A stretch of 53,095 bases of DNA from a virus. The notes below the pieces were generated by a model. The model ran no database searches and was not told where the DNA came from. It was given only the letters and a program-made list of their open reading frames with translations. Below, piece after piece: positions 1 to 7,542 of this stretch (position 1 is the first letter of the stretch; each line of letters starts with the position of its first letter). The stretch covers positions 1 through 53,095 of IMG/VR virus record IMGVR_UViG_3300027608_000043. One strand, written 5' to 3'. The translations under genes were made by a program, and so were the position numbers.

Positions 1-87
1 ACCAACTGTCTGTGTTGTTACACGTACAGTATCAAATAAAGGACGATCAATAAACAGTGGTTGTTTATTTGTGGAAGTAGATGACAA
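1..87 (-). CDS. Partial virion/tail protein, N-terminus only
   Basis: An open frame begins with TTG at 87 and runs off the left edge without a stop, giving 29 residues that start (M)SSTSTNKQPLFIDRPL. A purine-rich AAGGTAAGGAAC stands immediately before the TTG, which is why I chose this start. It follows the 240-residue gene by 40 nt in the same direction, so it continues the leftward structural operon. The motif KQPLFIDRPL looks like the N-terminus of phage virion proteins that attach to other structural parts, but too little is visible to name it. Confidence 0.55.
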   Translation of the reverse strand, partial: MSSTSTNKQPLFIDRPLFDTVRVTTQTVG

Positions 88-127
88 GTTCCTTACCTTA
101 ATTCTTCGTATTTAAATTCTAGCTTAT

Positions 128-850
128 TCAACTGTAATATGGTCTAGTTTGACTCAAAAGTTGAGCAAATAAATTGGTTTTATCTTCTTCTGGTTGAAAC
201 AGACTAGTTAAAAGTTCTTCTTGTATTCCTTGTTTCATAATGTTTTCTAATGTCATTTCTCCAAATAAATTACCTGTTCCGATTTGTTGTGCTATTGTGT
301 CCGTTGAATTTACAGGAGATGCACTAGCACGTTGCTGAGGGGCGGTTTCTTCCCACCACTTTTTTGTTGCTGGGCGTTTTTTCTCATTGAAAAAAGTATT
401 TTCGCCTCGAAAAGGAGTTGCTTTTGTAAGTTGTAATTCTGCAGGTGTTAAATATTTTTCAACACCACCTACCATTACAGGGATTAAATTATCTGGATAA
501 GACGTTAGTTTACCAATCTTTTGTAAATATTCTGTAGCACGGAAATCGGTTACTCCTTTTAATTGCCTGGCAGTATCAGTAAGCTCTTTTCTCCCCTTAT
601 CTGAACCGTAATAAGCTAAAGCTTTAGATGGGTCAATTTTATTAAATCCAGGAAGCTTCATTGCTGCATATTGGTCTGGATTCAACCAACTTACATTACT
701 ACCATAATCAGGATTGTGGTATCTATTTATTATGGAAGCGAGTGTGCCTCGACGCGCCCCACGAATAGGATCTCCTGCTTCTGGAATTGCTACCTGTAAT
801 ATTTTTTTAAAGATAGGAGTTGGAACACCGAAATAATTTTGTTCTGCCAT
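128..850 (-). CDS. Hypothetical virion-region protein (240 aa)
   Basis: The product is soluble and mixed in charge, without membrane segments or a recognisable domain. It contains many basic residues and a run KALAYYGSDKGRKEL near residue 75-90. The start is well supported: AAGGAG lies 6 nt before the ATG at 850. The gene lies 13 nt downstream of the 411-residue gene and is the last complete gene of the leftward structural operon. Position suggests a structural or internal virion role, but that is inference only. Confidence 0.7.
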   Translation of the reverse strand: MAEQNYFGVPTPIFKKILQVAIPEAGDPIRGARRGTLASIINRYHNPDYGSNVSWLNPDQYAAMKLPGFNKIDPSKALAYYGSDKGRKELTDTARQLKGVTDFRATEYLQKIGKLTSYPDNLIPVMVGGVEKYLTPAELQLTKATPFRGENTFFNEKKRPATKKWWEETAPQQRASASPVNSTDTIAQQIGTGNLFGEMTLENIMKQGIQEELLTSLFQPEEDKTNLFAQLLSQTRPYYS

Positions 851-863
851 AATTACTCCTTAT

Positions 864-2099
864 TTAATACTGATTATAAAACATTTGATTTACCATATCT
901 ATTTGTTCTTCCGTTAGTTCTGTTGGACCCACACTTGTTGGAAGCGTTGCTTGTGGATACACCCGTTGCATTACATCGTAACCAGCTTGACCGGGGCGGA
1001 CTTTTTTAGCTAACTCTGGATTTGCTAAAGCAAACATTTGCATCCCAAGATCTTCTGCTGCTCTTGGATCGGGTTTACGTAAAGCATTGTATTGATTCAA
1101 TAAAGGATTTTGTGCTGTTTGCTGTGCAACACTAGATAATTCAGATAGATAAGAACGTCTTTCGGCTTCTGTATTACGAGGAGAAACATTTCCAAATCCT
1201 CCCGTATCTACATTATTGCCTATTTGCATAAGTCCTGAGTCAACAGGTGGTGCATCAAATTGTTTTGTAAAAATAGTTTTTTGTTGATCACCAGGGATAT
1301 AACGTCCTGTATCTAATATTCCTTCTTTTGTTGTTTGTGTATTTACCTTATTCTGCATATCTTCTTTTGATCTATAGCCAAGTTGTCTCCAATTATCAAA
1401 TCCTTGTGGAGATGACCCTTCTAATCCAGCTACAGCTAATGCAACACCAGCGGGGGATGCTGGTATCAACAGATTACGTGCAAACCCAGGTAAAGAACCG
1501 ATTACAGGAATATTTTTAGCAATATTAGAAGATTGAAACAATGGACTAGCTGCTTTATTTAAATTTTGAATTAAGCCACCAACACTTCCAATAGGATTAA
1601 ATGCTTGTTTTGGAAGAAGAGATTCGGCAACACCTTGCATGCCTCCTCCTGCTCTTTGCATTAACTCCCTAGTTAAACCATAATCTCGAGTAAAAGGATC
1701 AAAAGTCCGTGCTGCTTCGGGTAAACGCGTCGTTACTTGTCGTGCTAAACTTTGCCCTATATTTGGTGCCCGTAATAAACCTTCAGCGTTTTGTGTAACA
1801 GTTCTAGCAAGCTGTGGTACATTCAGTGCTTGAATCGCCCTATTTGCTCCTGCAGCCTGAACAGCTCGTTGAGCACCTGAAGTTCCAGCAAGATCATTAA
1901 GTAAACCCGTTATACGAGTGGGAATATTACCAAAATTAGATCCTGCAAACTGAGGCGGAAGATTACGACCTAATAATTTTTCAGCGTCTACTGCTAATCT
2001 TCGATATGTTAATGGGTCAGTAATAGTGTCTACTAAAACTCGAGGAGCTGCTTTAGCACCATATCCTTTTATTGCGTTTAAAAATTGAAGTGGATTCAT
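864..2099 (-). CDS. Hypothetical structural protein, glycine/alanine-rich (411 aa)
   Basis: I do not recognise a family. The N-terminal half (about residues 40-170) is rich in Ala, Leu and Arg and predicted helical (repeated A-R-x-V-x-x-A patterns). A hydrophobic stretch near residues 205-225 (LLIPASPAGVALAVAGLEG) could insert in or touch a membrane. The C-terminus has a helical segment ending in EEQIDMVNQMFYNQY. An AGGT lies 9 nt before the ATG. It is followed at 13 nt spacing by the 240-aa gene. Similar Gly/Ala hydrophobic segments recur in many genes of this operon, which would fit an internal or ejected virion protein. Confidence 0.7.
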   Translation of the reverse strand: MNPLQFLNAIKGYGAKAAPRVLVDTITDPLTYRRLAVDAEKLLGRNLPPQFAGSNFGNIPTRITGLLNDLAGTSGAQRAVQAAGANRAIQALNVPQLARTVTQNAEGLLRAPNIGQSLARQVTTRLPEAARTFDPFTRDYGLTRELMQRAGGGMQGVAESLLPKQAFNPIGSVGGLIQNLNKAASPLFQSSNIAKNIPVIGSLPGFARNLLIPASPAGVALAVAGLEGSSPQGFDNWRQLGYRSKEDMQNKVNTQTTKEGILDTGRYIPGDQQKTIFTKQFDAPPVDSGLMQIGNNVDTGGFGNVSPRNTEAERRSYLSELSSVAQQTAQNPLLNQYNALRKPDPRAAEDLGMQMFALANPELAKKVRPGQAGYDVMQRVYPQATLPTSVGPTELTEEQIDMVNQMFYNQY

Positions 2100-2103
2100 G
2101 ATA

Positions 2104-2565
2104 CTACCTGTGGTTTACGTGAAGATAAAGATTACTACCTACGGCAGTATCAGCGGGCCCAGGTAATGCTTGAATGTATTCAGCACCTGAACGTTCATAA
2201 CGATAACGTGCTTGGAATGGATCTTTATAATTTGGTACATAAAGAATCATTGCTAGCCGATTTGTTTCATACAAGTATATTTCATCCCATACTTTAAGGG
2301 CTTCTTTTGCATTAGAAGATCGGATAGTGCGGTCTACGTCTCCAAGAATACTTTCAATCCTTGTGGAAGGAGAACTTGCAACTTCAGTTTTCTTTTCTGC
2401 TGTATCACAACGACCAACCTGAATAGTAATCTTATTGTAAAAATAAGAATCAGGTATAGTATTCATTGCTTCTTCCAGACGAGCGTAGTCTCCTGCTGGA
2501 ATAGAAACAGTAAAATATCCTAGATGGTACCTTACTCTACTTTTGTCAAAATCAGATAGCTGCAC
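2104..2565 (-). CDS. Hypothetical protein, possible neck/connector (153 aa)
   Basis: This is a compact 153-residue soluble protein with mixed alpha/beta character (SRVRYHLGYFTVSIPAGDY at the N-terminus, LYVPNYKDPFQARYRYERSGAEYIQ toward the C-terminus). It has no motif I can name. It lies 4 nt before the 411-aa gene and downstream of the M23 peptidase gene in the late operon. Its size and position between capsid genes and other virion genes would suit a head-tail connector or completion protein, but nothing in the sequence proves it. Confidence 0.7.
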   Translation of the reverse strand: MQLSDFDKSRVRYHLGYFTVSIPAGDYARLEEAMNTIPDSYFYNKITIQVGRCDTAEKKTEVASSPSTRIESILGDVDRTIRSSNAKEALKVWDEIYLYETNRLAMILYVPNYKDPFQARYRYERSGAEYIQALPGPADTAVGSNLYLHVNHR

Positions 2566-2610
2566 TTCTTGTTACCATCATTCTTTTATTATAGGTGTAA
2601 TAAATCAATC

Positions 2611-3342
2611 TTATGCTTCATACGGATTTTGCATCATATAACTCATTAGAAAATCAGTAGTCGGATCACTTTTTGGTTTTAATAAAGAACCCATTAAATC
2701 TCCATATAAACCCATTGAGCTGCTTCTATCTCTTCTGGCTTGACCAAATAATTTACTCATAAAACCTAACGTTGCTAAAGCACCTAACCCTTGTCCTGCT
2801 TGTTGTCCCTGGTTATAAATAGCAAAATCAGATGCTGGTAATGCAGGTGCAGTTGGCTTTGAATTTAAATTAGATGGGTATACCTGTGCTTCTGGCCCCA
2901 GCTTACTCATATGTCCAAAACCTAATTCATATTTATTATCTGCTGTTTTAAACGTCATAAGATTACCGTAACCACCTGCTGATGGTACAGGTAAAGCTTT
3001 ACCATAACCTTGTAAATAAACTGGTGTTCCAGCTGTGCCACCAAAATCGATGCCTTTATGATCAGTCGATGCTCCTGCCGTTGGTGCTGTCCTTCGGCCA
3101 AACGGTGAGGTAACTACTAATCCTGTATCAGGATTCCACTCAAAACCACCTGTAGAGGTACGTCTAACCAAAGGAGTTCTTTTCTCTCCTATCTGAATCC
3201 CGGTTAAAGCGCTTTTAATTGTCGATGGATCAATATAAGAACCTGTCCTTAAATCCTTGACATATTTATGAATATGAGGACCAGTAGCTGTACCAGTACT
3301 GCCAATATTTCCTACAAAGAACCTACCACCTGAGTTTGCCAT
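2611..3342 (-). CDS. M23 (LytM-type) peptidase with permuted active site
   Basis: This is a predicted zinc endopeptidase that cuts peptidoglycan cross-links, probably a virion-associated lysin for entry. All five LytM hallmark residues are visible, but in permuted order. The C-terminal HxH motif of normal M23 domains (GSTGTATGPHIH) is at residues 13-25, with H23 and H25. The first-half motifs follow: SPFGRR at 79-84, HKGID at 95-99 (H95, D99), GTPVY at 105-109, and GHMS with H144. Normally HxxxD and the middle His precede HxH. The frame has a stop 12 nt upstream of the ATG, so no missing N-terminal first half exists. Residues 160-243 form an unknown tail with a hydrophobic LGALATLGFMSKLF segment. 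No Shine-Dalgarno is seen. The gene is preceded by a hairpin terminator after the HhH gene. Confidence 0.85.
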   Translation of the reverse strand: MANSGGRFFVGNIGSTGTATGPHIHKYVKDLRTGSYIDPSTIKSALTGIQIGEKRTPLVRRTSTGGFEWNPDTGLVVTSPFGRRTAPTAGASTDHKGIDFGGTAGTPVYLQGYGKALPVPSAGGYGNLMTFKTADNKYELGFGHMSKLGPEAQVYPSNLNSKPTAPALPASDFAIYNQGQQAGQGLGALATLGFMSKLFGQARRDRSSSMGLYGDLMGSLLKPKSDPTTDFLMSYMMQNPYEA

Positions 3343-3373
3343 TTTACTACTTTATTTCAATTCTAAAATGAAG

Positions 3374-3395
3374 AAGCCCCACCGAAGCAGGGCTT
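3374..3395 (-). terminator. Rho-independent terminator candidate (leftward)
   Basis: In the leftward direction AAGCCC, a 10-nt loop, and GGGCTT form a 6-bp stem, followed by CTTCATTTT, a modest T-rich tract. It lies 3 nt beyond the stop of the HhH gene and before the M23 gene, so it could reduce readthrough between the two. Confidence 0.55.
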
Positions 3396-3398
3396 ATA

Positions 3399-3809
3399 TC
3401 ACACGCGTACCAGGTTAGCAGCAAATACAGAGTCCCAATCAACACGTTTGATCTGTTTTAACTGATCTAGATTGCTGAACTTTTCACCAGAAAGACTCAT
3501 CTGTATGTCTTTAATCTCACGTGCTGTCTTGAGACCAATCCCTTTAATATGGTCAGCAATCATTTGAGCGGTTGCTGAATTAATATTCAAGCGATGATCT
3601 GGGGGAAAAGCACGGGGCGCTTCCTTTGCTGCTTTATCTTTTACCTGTAGAGTCTTAACCGTTTTAGTGGCTGACTCATCCGGTTTGATCTCAGTCTTGT
3701 ATACGGTATAAAGGCGACCGTCCTGATCTTCGACCATGAACCATTCGCCGTTATCCCATTCACTAATAACTTTGACCCGAGCGCCGGTTTTGGTGTGTTG
3801 ATAAAGCAT
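3399..3809 (-). CDS. SH3-like plus helix-hairpin-helix (ComEA-like) protein
   Basis: This 136-residue protein has two parts. Residues 1-45 (HTKTGARVKVISEWDNGEWFMVEDQDGRLYTVY) look like a small SH3-like beta barrel. Residues 70-136 match the ComEA-type helix-hairpin-helix pattern: LNINSATAQMIADHIKGIGLKTAREI, in which IKGIGLKTA is the hairpin that contacts the DNA backbone without sequence specificity. The middle is charged and flexible. It lies between the 277-aa protein downstream of the capsid gene and the M23 gene. A DNA-binding protein in a virion operon may sit near the portal or package with DNA; that role is inferred. Confidence 0.8.
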   Translation of the reverse strand: MLYQHTKTGARVKVISEWDNGEWFMVEDQDGRLYTVYKTEIKPDESATKTVKTLQVKDKAAKEAPRAFPPDHRLNINSATAQMIADHIKGIGLKTAREIKDIQMSLSGEKFSNLDQLKQIKRVDWDSVFAANLVRV

Positions 3810-3843
3810 GGGTACCAGGTGTTCTGGTATTAGTTTACCCTAA

Positions 3844-4677
3844 TTAAGTCGAACTGACGGTCCGATTATTAAGATAAGCTTCCAAATCACTGTAATCAGG
3901 GGCGTTATCAGGAACCAGGTAGCAAACTTCTACAAACAGGTAACCGGTTAAACCAGCATTTTTGTCTGCTTGTGAGATGTAGACACCGCCTGAAACAGCA
4001 GTGGCATCACCAGAAGCTTTGGCGTATACCTTAAAGGTTGTAGCAGAAGTGATCTGTTTGTATACAGCACCACTGTTTACAAAACCTGAACCAGTTGTAA
4101 CTTGTAGGCCAGAGGCAGGTCCAATAAATACAGGAACTGAACCAAAGGCTTGATTACCACCTGCAAAATAAACAGTACCTGCACCTTCACCTGAAACAGT
4201 AGAAGATAATACAGCAGCAGCAACTGATTCACCAGAAGCAGCAACTGGACCAGAACTGTCACGACCAAAGGCAATTACGTTACCTGTTGCGGCGTAAACA
4301 CCAGAAGCAACACGATTGTCTCCCCAGCCAGAACCAACGGAGATTGCAGCGCGGTAAACATAGCCTGCTTGGGTGGAGTTACCACTGATTACCATTCCGG
4401 TAATATCAGTACGAGTATCATCTTGCCTGTAAGGAGATGGGATGATAACACTCATGGTTTGACCATAAGTAGCAGAATCACCAGACACCCAGGTTACAGG
4501 AACATAACCACGTTGCTGAAAGTAACGATAGCCAGGAATAGCTAGAACAGATGTAGGACCAGCCTTAGACACATCTGCACTTCCACCAGCGCCAGTGGAA
4601 TCAAAGTTTTTGTACCAGCCATTAAGAGCTTCTACCCAGTTACCAGGGTAGATCTTTTTGGAAGTCAAATAAGTCAT
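3844..4677 (-). CDS. Probable capsid-associated or decoration protein (277 aa)
   Basis: The product is rich in Gly, Ser, Ala, Val and Thr with short beta-strand-like stretches (TMSVIIPSPYRQDD, GYVYRAAISVGSGWGD, TTFKVYAKASGDATAVSGG) and almost no charged clusters, the composition of phage beta-sheet virion proteins. AAGGAG stands 7 nt before the ATG. It follows the major capsid gene by 30 nt, the usual place of a head decoration or minor capsid protein. I cannot identify a named family. Confidence 0.75.
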   Translation of the reverse strand: MTYLTSKKIYPGNWVEALNGWYKNFDSTGAGGSADVSKAGPTSVLAIPGYRYFQQRGYVPVTWVSGDSATYGQTMSVIIPSPYRQDDTRTDITGMVISGNSTQAGYVYRAAISVGSGWGDNRVASGVYAATGNVIAFGRDSSGPVAASGESVAAAVLSSTVSGEGAGTVYFAGGNQAFGSVPVFIGPASGLQVTTGSGFVNSGAVYKQITSATTFKVYAKASGDATAVSGGVYISQADKNAGLTGYLFVEVCYLVPDNAPDYSDLEAYLNNRTVSST

Positions 4678-4707
4678 TTATTTCTCCTTGTTGTTTTATT
4701 TATTGTA

Positions 4708-5874
4708 TCAAAGAACGCCGTCATCGCTGACGAAGCTGTAAGCAGTGGTAACAAAGTCCTTGTTCAGGATTTCAAAACCAGCATACAGTTGCCAGATGAG
4801 AATGATAAAGCGGCTGAAGTCATCATTGTTGTTAATGAGAACTTGAGCATTAGGACCGCCTACACCAACGCCTACTGCTTGAGGACCAAAGAAGAAACCT
4901 TGGGCTACTTCCTGGGAAGTATAAGCAGGAGCGTCAGTAAAGCTAGCTGTAATATTCTTGGTTGGGAAGTTGGTAGATTCATAGAATTTAACACCTTCAA
5001 ACTGAACGCCAGTAGGCATTACAGGTTCACCGGCCAGGAAGTAACCTTGACCCGCTTGAGGACCTTGGTAGAAGCTAGCGTTATTAGGCATCATGGGATT
5101 GCCAGACATATACATGCCTTGGCCAGGATTACCTGAATAACGTGCGATTTCACGGAAGTCAGCATCACGACGCAAGTGCATCATGAAAGTAGGATCGCAA
5201 ATACAACGATACAAACCATCAGAGAAGGTAGGTACGTTGCGCTTACGGAGATCCTTAACTACATTCAAAAGGTCGGTAGATACGTGGAACTGTTGTGAGT
5301 TAGCTGTGTACTGAGCAGTGGTGTAAGAAATACGGCCACTGGAATCCTTAGCAGCGCCAGTTGGGAAATAGTAACCACCTTGTGATGTTGATGCTTCACC
5401 ATTAGCTTCTGCTTTGGCTAGTTCATCAATAAACACACGATCACGCCAACGGCGATAATCATCAAGAAGTGTAAGGGAGCCAATAGACTGGTGGAACATA
5501 TTCAGATTACCTGTGTCCAGCAACATGCGCTGAGCAGTAATCAGAGTTTCACGAGCAATCTTAAAGGTACTGGGCTGAGTAGGATCAGAAGGATCCGCAG
5601 GGCCAGTGTATTCCTTAAGCACCACAAGGACTTTCTCCTTAGTGATGTTACGGCTGTTAGCAGTACCAATGGTTTGATCGGAGATACGTTCGCGGCTATC
5701 CTTAGTACCAGGAGTGCCCCAGAATTTGTAGCGGTCAAGTTGAACGGTTTGGCCAGGCTGACGAGTAAAGTCATGAACCACTACTGGTTCTACGGCCATC
5801 TCGCAGATGTAAGCAGGGTGAGGACGGTAAAGTTCTGCACCTAAGATTTTTGGAAAATCGGTATCAATAAACAC
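4708..5874 (-). CDS. Major capsid protein
   Basis: This 388-residue protein is most likely the main shell subunit. Support: its size, its position after portal and probable scaffold, and capsid-like content. The N-terminus MFIDTDFPKILGAELYRPHP precedes a long mixed beta/alpha core with the hydrophobic GFFFGPQAVGVGVGG and a C-terminal FIILIWQLYAGFEILN strand/helix. The start is GTG with a strong AGGAGG 10 nt upstream. It has its own 95-nt leader, suggesting high separate expression. I assign it by context and general resemblance to HK97-fold capsids rather than by a diagnostic motif. Confidence 0.8.
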   Translation of the reverse strand: MFIDTDFPKILGAELYRPHPAYICEMAVEPVVVHDFTRQPGQTVQLDRYKFWGTPGTKDSRERISDQTIGTANSRNITKEKVLVVLKEYTGPADPSDPTQPSTFKIARETLITAQRMLLDTGNLNMFHQSIGSLTLLDDYRRWRDRVFIDELAKAEANGEASTSQGGYYFPTGAAKDSSGRISYTTAQYTANSQQFHVSTDLLNVVKDLRKRNVPTFSDGLYRCICDPTFMMHLRRDADFREIARYSGNPGQGMYMSGNPMMPNNASFYQGPQAGQGYFLAGEPVMPTGVQFEGVKFYESTNFPTKNITASFTDAPAYTSQEVAQGFFFGPQAVGVGVGGPNAQVLINNNDDFSRFIILIWQLYAGFEILNKDFVTTAYSFVSDDGVL

Positions 5875-5966
5875 TTTAGTTTATCCTCCTATATTGCAGG
5901 ATGTATGGTGAAAAGATTCAGACGTACAACTGTCTTTATCTATGAAAATTTTAGCAGGTATTAATT

Positions 5967-5985
5967 TAACTATCGTTGATAGTTA
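5967..5985. repeat. 8-bp palindrome at the end of the 199-aa gene
   Basis: TAACTATC-GTT-GATAGTTA forms a perfect 8-bp stem with a 3-nt loop. It spans the last codons and the TAG stop of the leftward 199-aa gene. No T-tract follows on the minus strand (AATTAATACC), so it is not a classical terminator. It may stabilise the mRNA end or separate expression from the capsid gene. Confidence 0.4.
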
Positions 5986-6569
5986 CTAATACCCGCAGTG
6001 CCTGTTGTTTGTTTGTACCGGGCACCTGGTGAATTACTAGATCCGTAAGATTCAGGATCAATACGTTGATCTGTAAATCCTGGTACACCCATAGAACCAG
6101 GGATGGCTCCAAGGGCAACACCTCCGAGGCCAGCTACTCCTGCAGAAACGGGCGCCGAAATAGCTCCCAAGCCACGCTTTATATTGAATAGGGTAGCCTC
6201 GGGCGAATATACGCTGTCCCCTAATGCATTAGTCAGCGCGTTGATTCCGCGAGTAGCTCCACGCATCGCCCCCATTCGCTGACTGGACGGATCTGCTTTT
6301 ACCTTTTCGGGAATCTTGGCACCAAGGGATTGTAAAGCACTGCCACCAGTTTGGCTAATTTGATTTGCCAAACCTTGAACAGAATCTGCATAGCGTCCAG
6401 CAAGTCGAGGTGCAACTGAACGTGCGCCAAGTAGTCCAGCGGCTCCGCCAAGAGTACCTGTGATTCCAGCTAAAGCAGCAGATCCTGGATCTTCACCTTG
6501 TGCATAGGCATAACCGCCGGCAGCTAAACCAGCGGCTGCAGGAATTCCATACTTAAGAAGTGGACGCAT
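5970..6569 (-). CDS. Glycine/alanine-rich membrane-active virion protein (199 aa)
   Basis: The sequence is dominated by Gly, Ala and Leu. There are candidate hydrophobic segments at residues 8-25 (YGIPAAAGLAAGGYAYA), 32-52 (ALAGITGTLGGAAGLLGARSV) and about 138-162 (SAGVAGLGGVALGAIPGSM), which resemble glycine-zipper segments. GGAG/GAGG precedes the ATG by a few nt. It lies between the probable scaffold and the capsid gene with a 4-nt gap. An internal head protein that contacts membrane during ejection is possible. No family is recognised. Confidence 0.7.
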   Translation of the reverse strand: MRPLLKYGIPAAAGLAAGGYAYAQGEDPGSAALAGITGTLGGAAGLLGARSVAPRLAGRYADSVQGLANQISQTGGSALQSLGAKIPEKVKADPSSQRMGAMRGATRGINALTNALGDSVYSPEATLFNIKRGLGAISAPVSAGVAGLGGVALGAIPGSMGVPGFTDQRIDPESYGSSNSPGARYKQTTGTAGISNYQR

Positions 6570-6573
6570 GGCC

Positions 6574-7542
6574 TCACTCCATTACAAATAGCTTGTTAGC
6601 TACAGTATTGGGTTGAGCTTGGTTGAGAACACGCCAGGCATTCTGGGGATCTCGTGCCATCATTTCATTGAAGCCACCCCAGAAGTTTTGGGGTTGTTGT
6701 GGGCCAGCAGCCTCAGGAGGCGCAGGGAAATTCCCATACCCAGGTACTACTTGCTCTGTGCGATAGCCACGGGTATTCAAATCTTGCTCACTTTCGTAAA
6801 CAGGATAAGGACCTTCAGGACCGAAGAACTTAAGTGTGTAATCACTCAGTACATCAGGGTTAGTAAGAATTTCGTTATAAGCGAGATTCTCTTGATACTC
6901 ATTTACAGCAAAGTTGGCGTAACCACCTAACAGACCTTTTGCTTTAGAGCCCCATGCAACTGCACTATCCAACATGCTTTCCAGTTGGAGAGCATAGTTA
7001 TTTAGGACGGCTGGTGCTTCTACCCCGAACGCGTCGATCACCTGGCGGCTTTCGTTGCTCAGGCCCAGGTAATCCGCTACGTCCGCCAATGAGGGACTGG
7101 AGGAGGTTTGGGAATAGTTGGTTGAGTATTCCTGGTTGGGATACGAGGTCTGCGTCCCCAAGCTGGGCATAGGTTGGCCGTTGTACGTCTGACCGTAATT
7201 GGCCGGGGCGTATGTTGGCGTCGGAGCCGAGGGTTGACCCTGGAACGGGGATTGGACTGGTGCGCTCAGCAGACCCACCACCTTGTTGAACGCCGATTCC
7301 CATGGGCTGTTCTGGGGTGCCGCCGGTTGGGATTGGGGGGCGTACTGAGTAGGGCTTGATTGGTAGCTGATAGGTGCTTGTGGCACCGCTTGGGGGTAAC
7401 TGGTACCCACCTGGTAATTGATCGGTCCCTGGTAGCTCTGTCCCGGAGCTTGAGGCGCTGGTACTGCCACGTAGCTGCTTGGTGCTACTGCTGTTGGTAC
7501 TTGGCTCATCTGTGGGATCGATTGGACGGTAGCGTCCTGCAT
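6574..7542 (-). CDS. Probable scaffolding or head-assembly protein, overlaps portal
   Basis: Residues 1-150 are low complexity and rich in Pro, Gln, Ser, Tyr and Ala (for example PQAPGQSYQGPINYQ). Residues 150-322 are more normal, with helical stretches such as LADVADYLGLSNESRQVIDAFG and ALQLESMLDSAVAWGSKA. The ATG at 7542 has a clear AAGGAG 7 nt upstream, so the start is well supported although it lies 545 nt inside the portal gene, in the +1 frame. Position between portal and major capsid fits a scaffold, but its role is inferred. Confidence 0.75.
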   Translation of the reverse strand: MQDATVQSIPQMSQVPTAVAPSSYVAVPAPQAPGQSYQGPINYQVGTSYPQAVPQAPISYQSSPTQYAPQSQPAAPQNSPWESAFNKVVGLLSAPVQSPFQGQPSAPTPTYAPANYGQTYNGQPMPSLGTQTSYPNQEYSTNYSQTSSSPSLADVADYLGLSNESRQVIDAFGVEAPAVLNNYALQLESMLDSAVAWGSKAKGLLGGYANFAVNEYQENLAYNEILTNPDVLSDYTLKFFGPEGPYPVYESEQDLNTRGYRTEQVVPGYGNFPAPPEAAGPQQPQNFWGGFNEMMARDPQNAWRVLNQAQPNTVANKLFVME

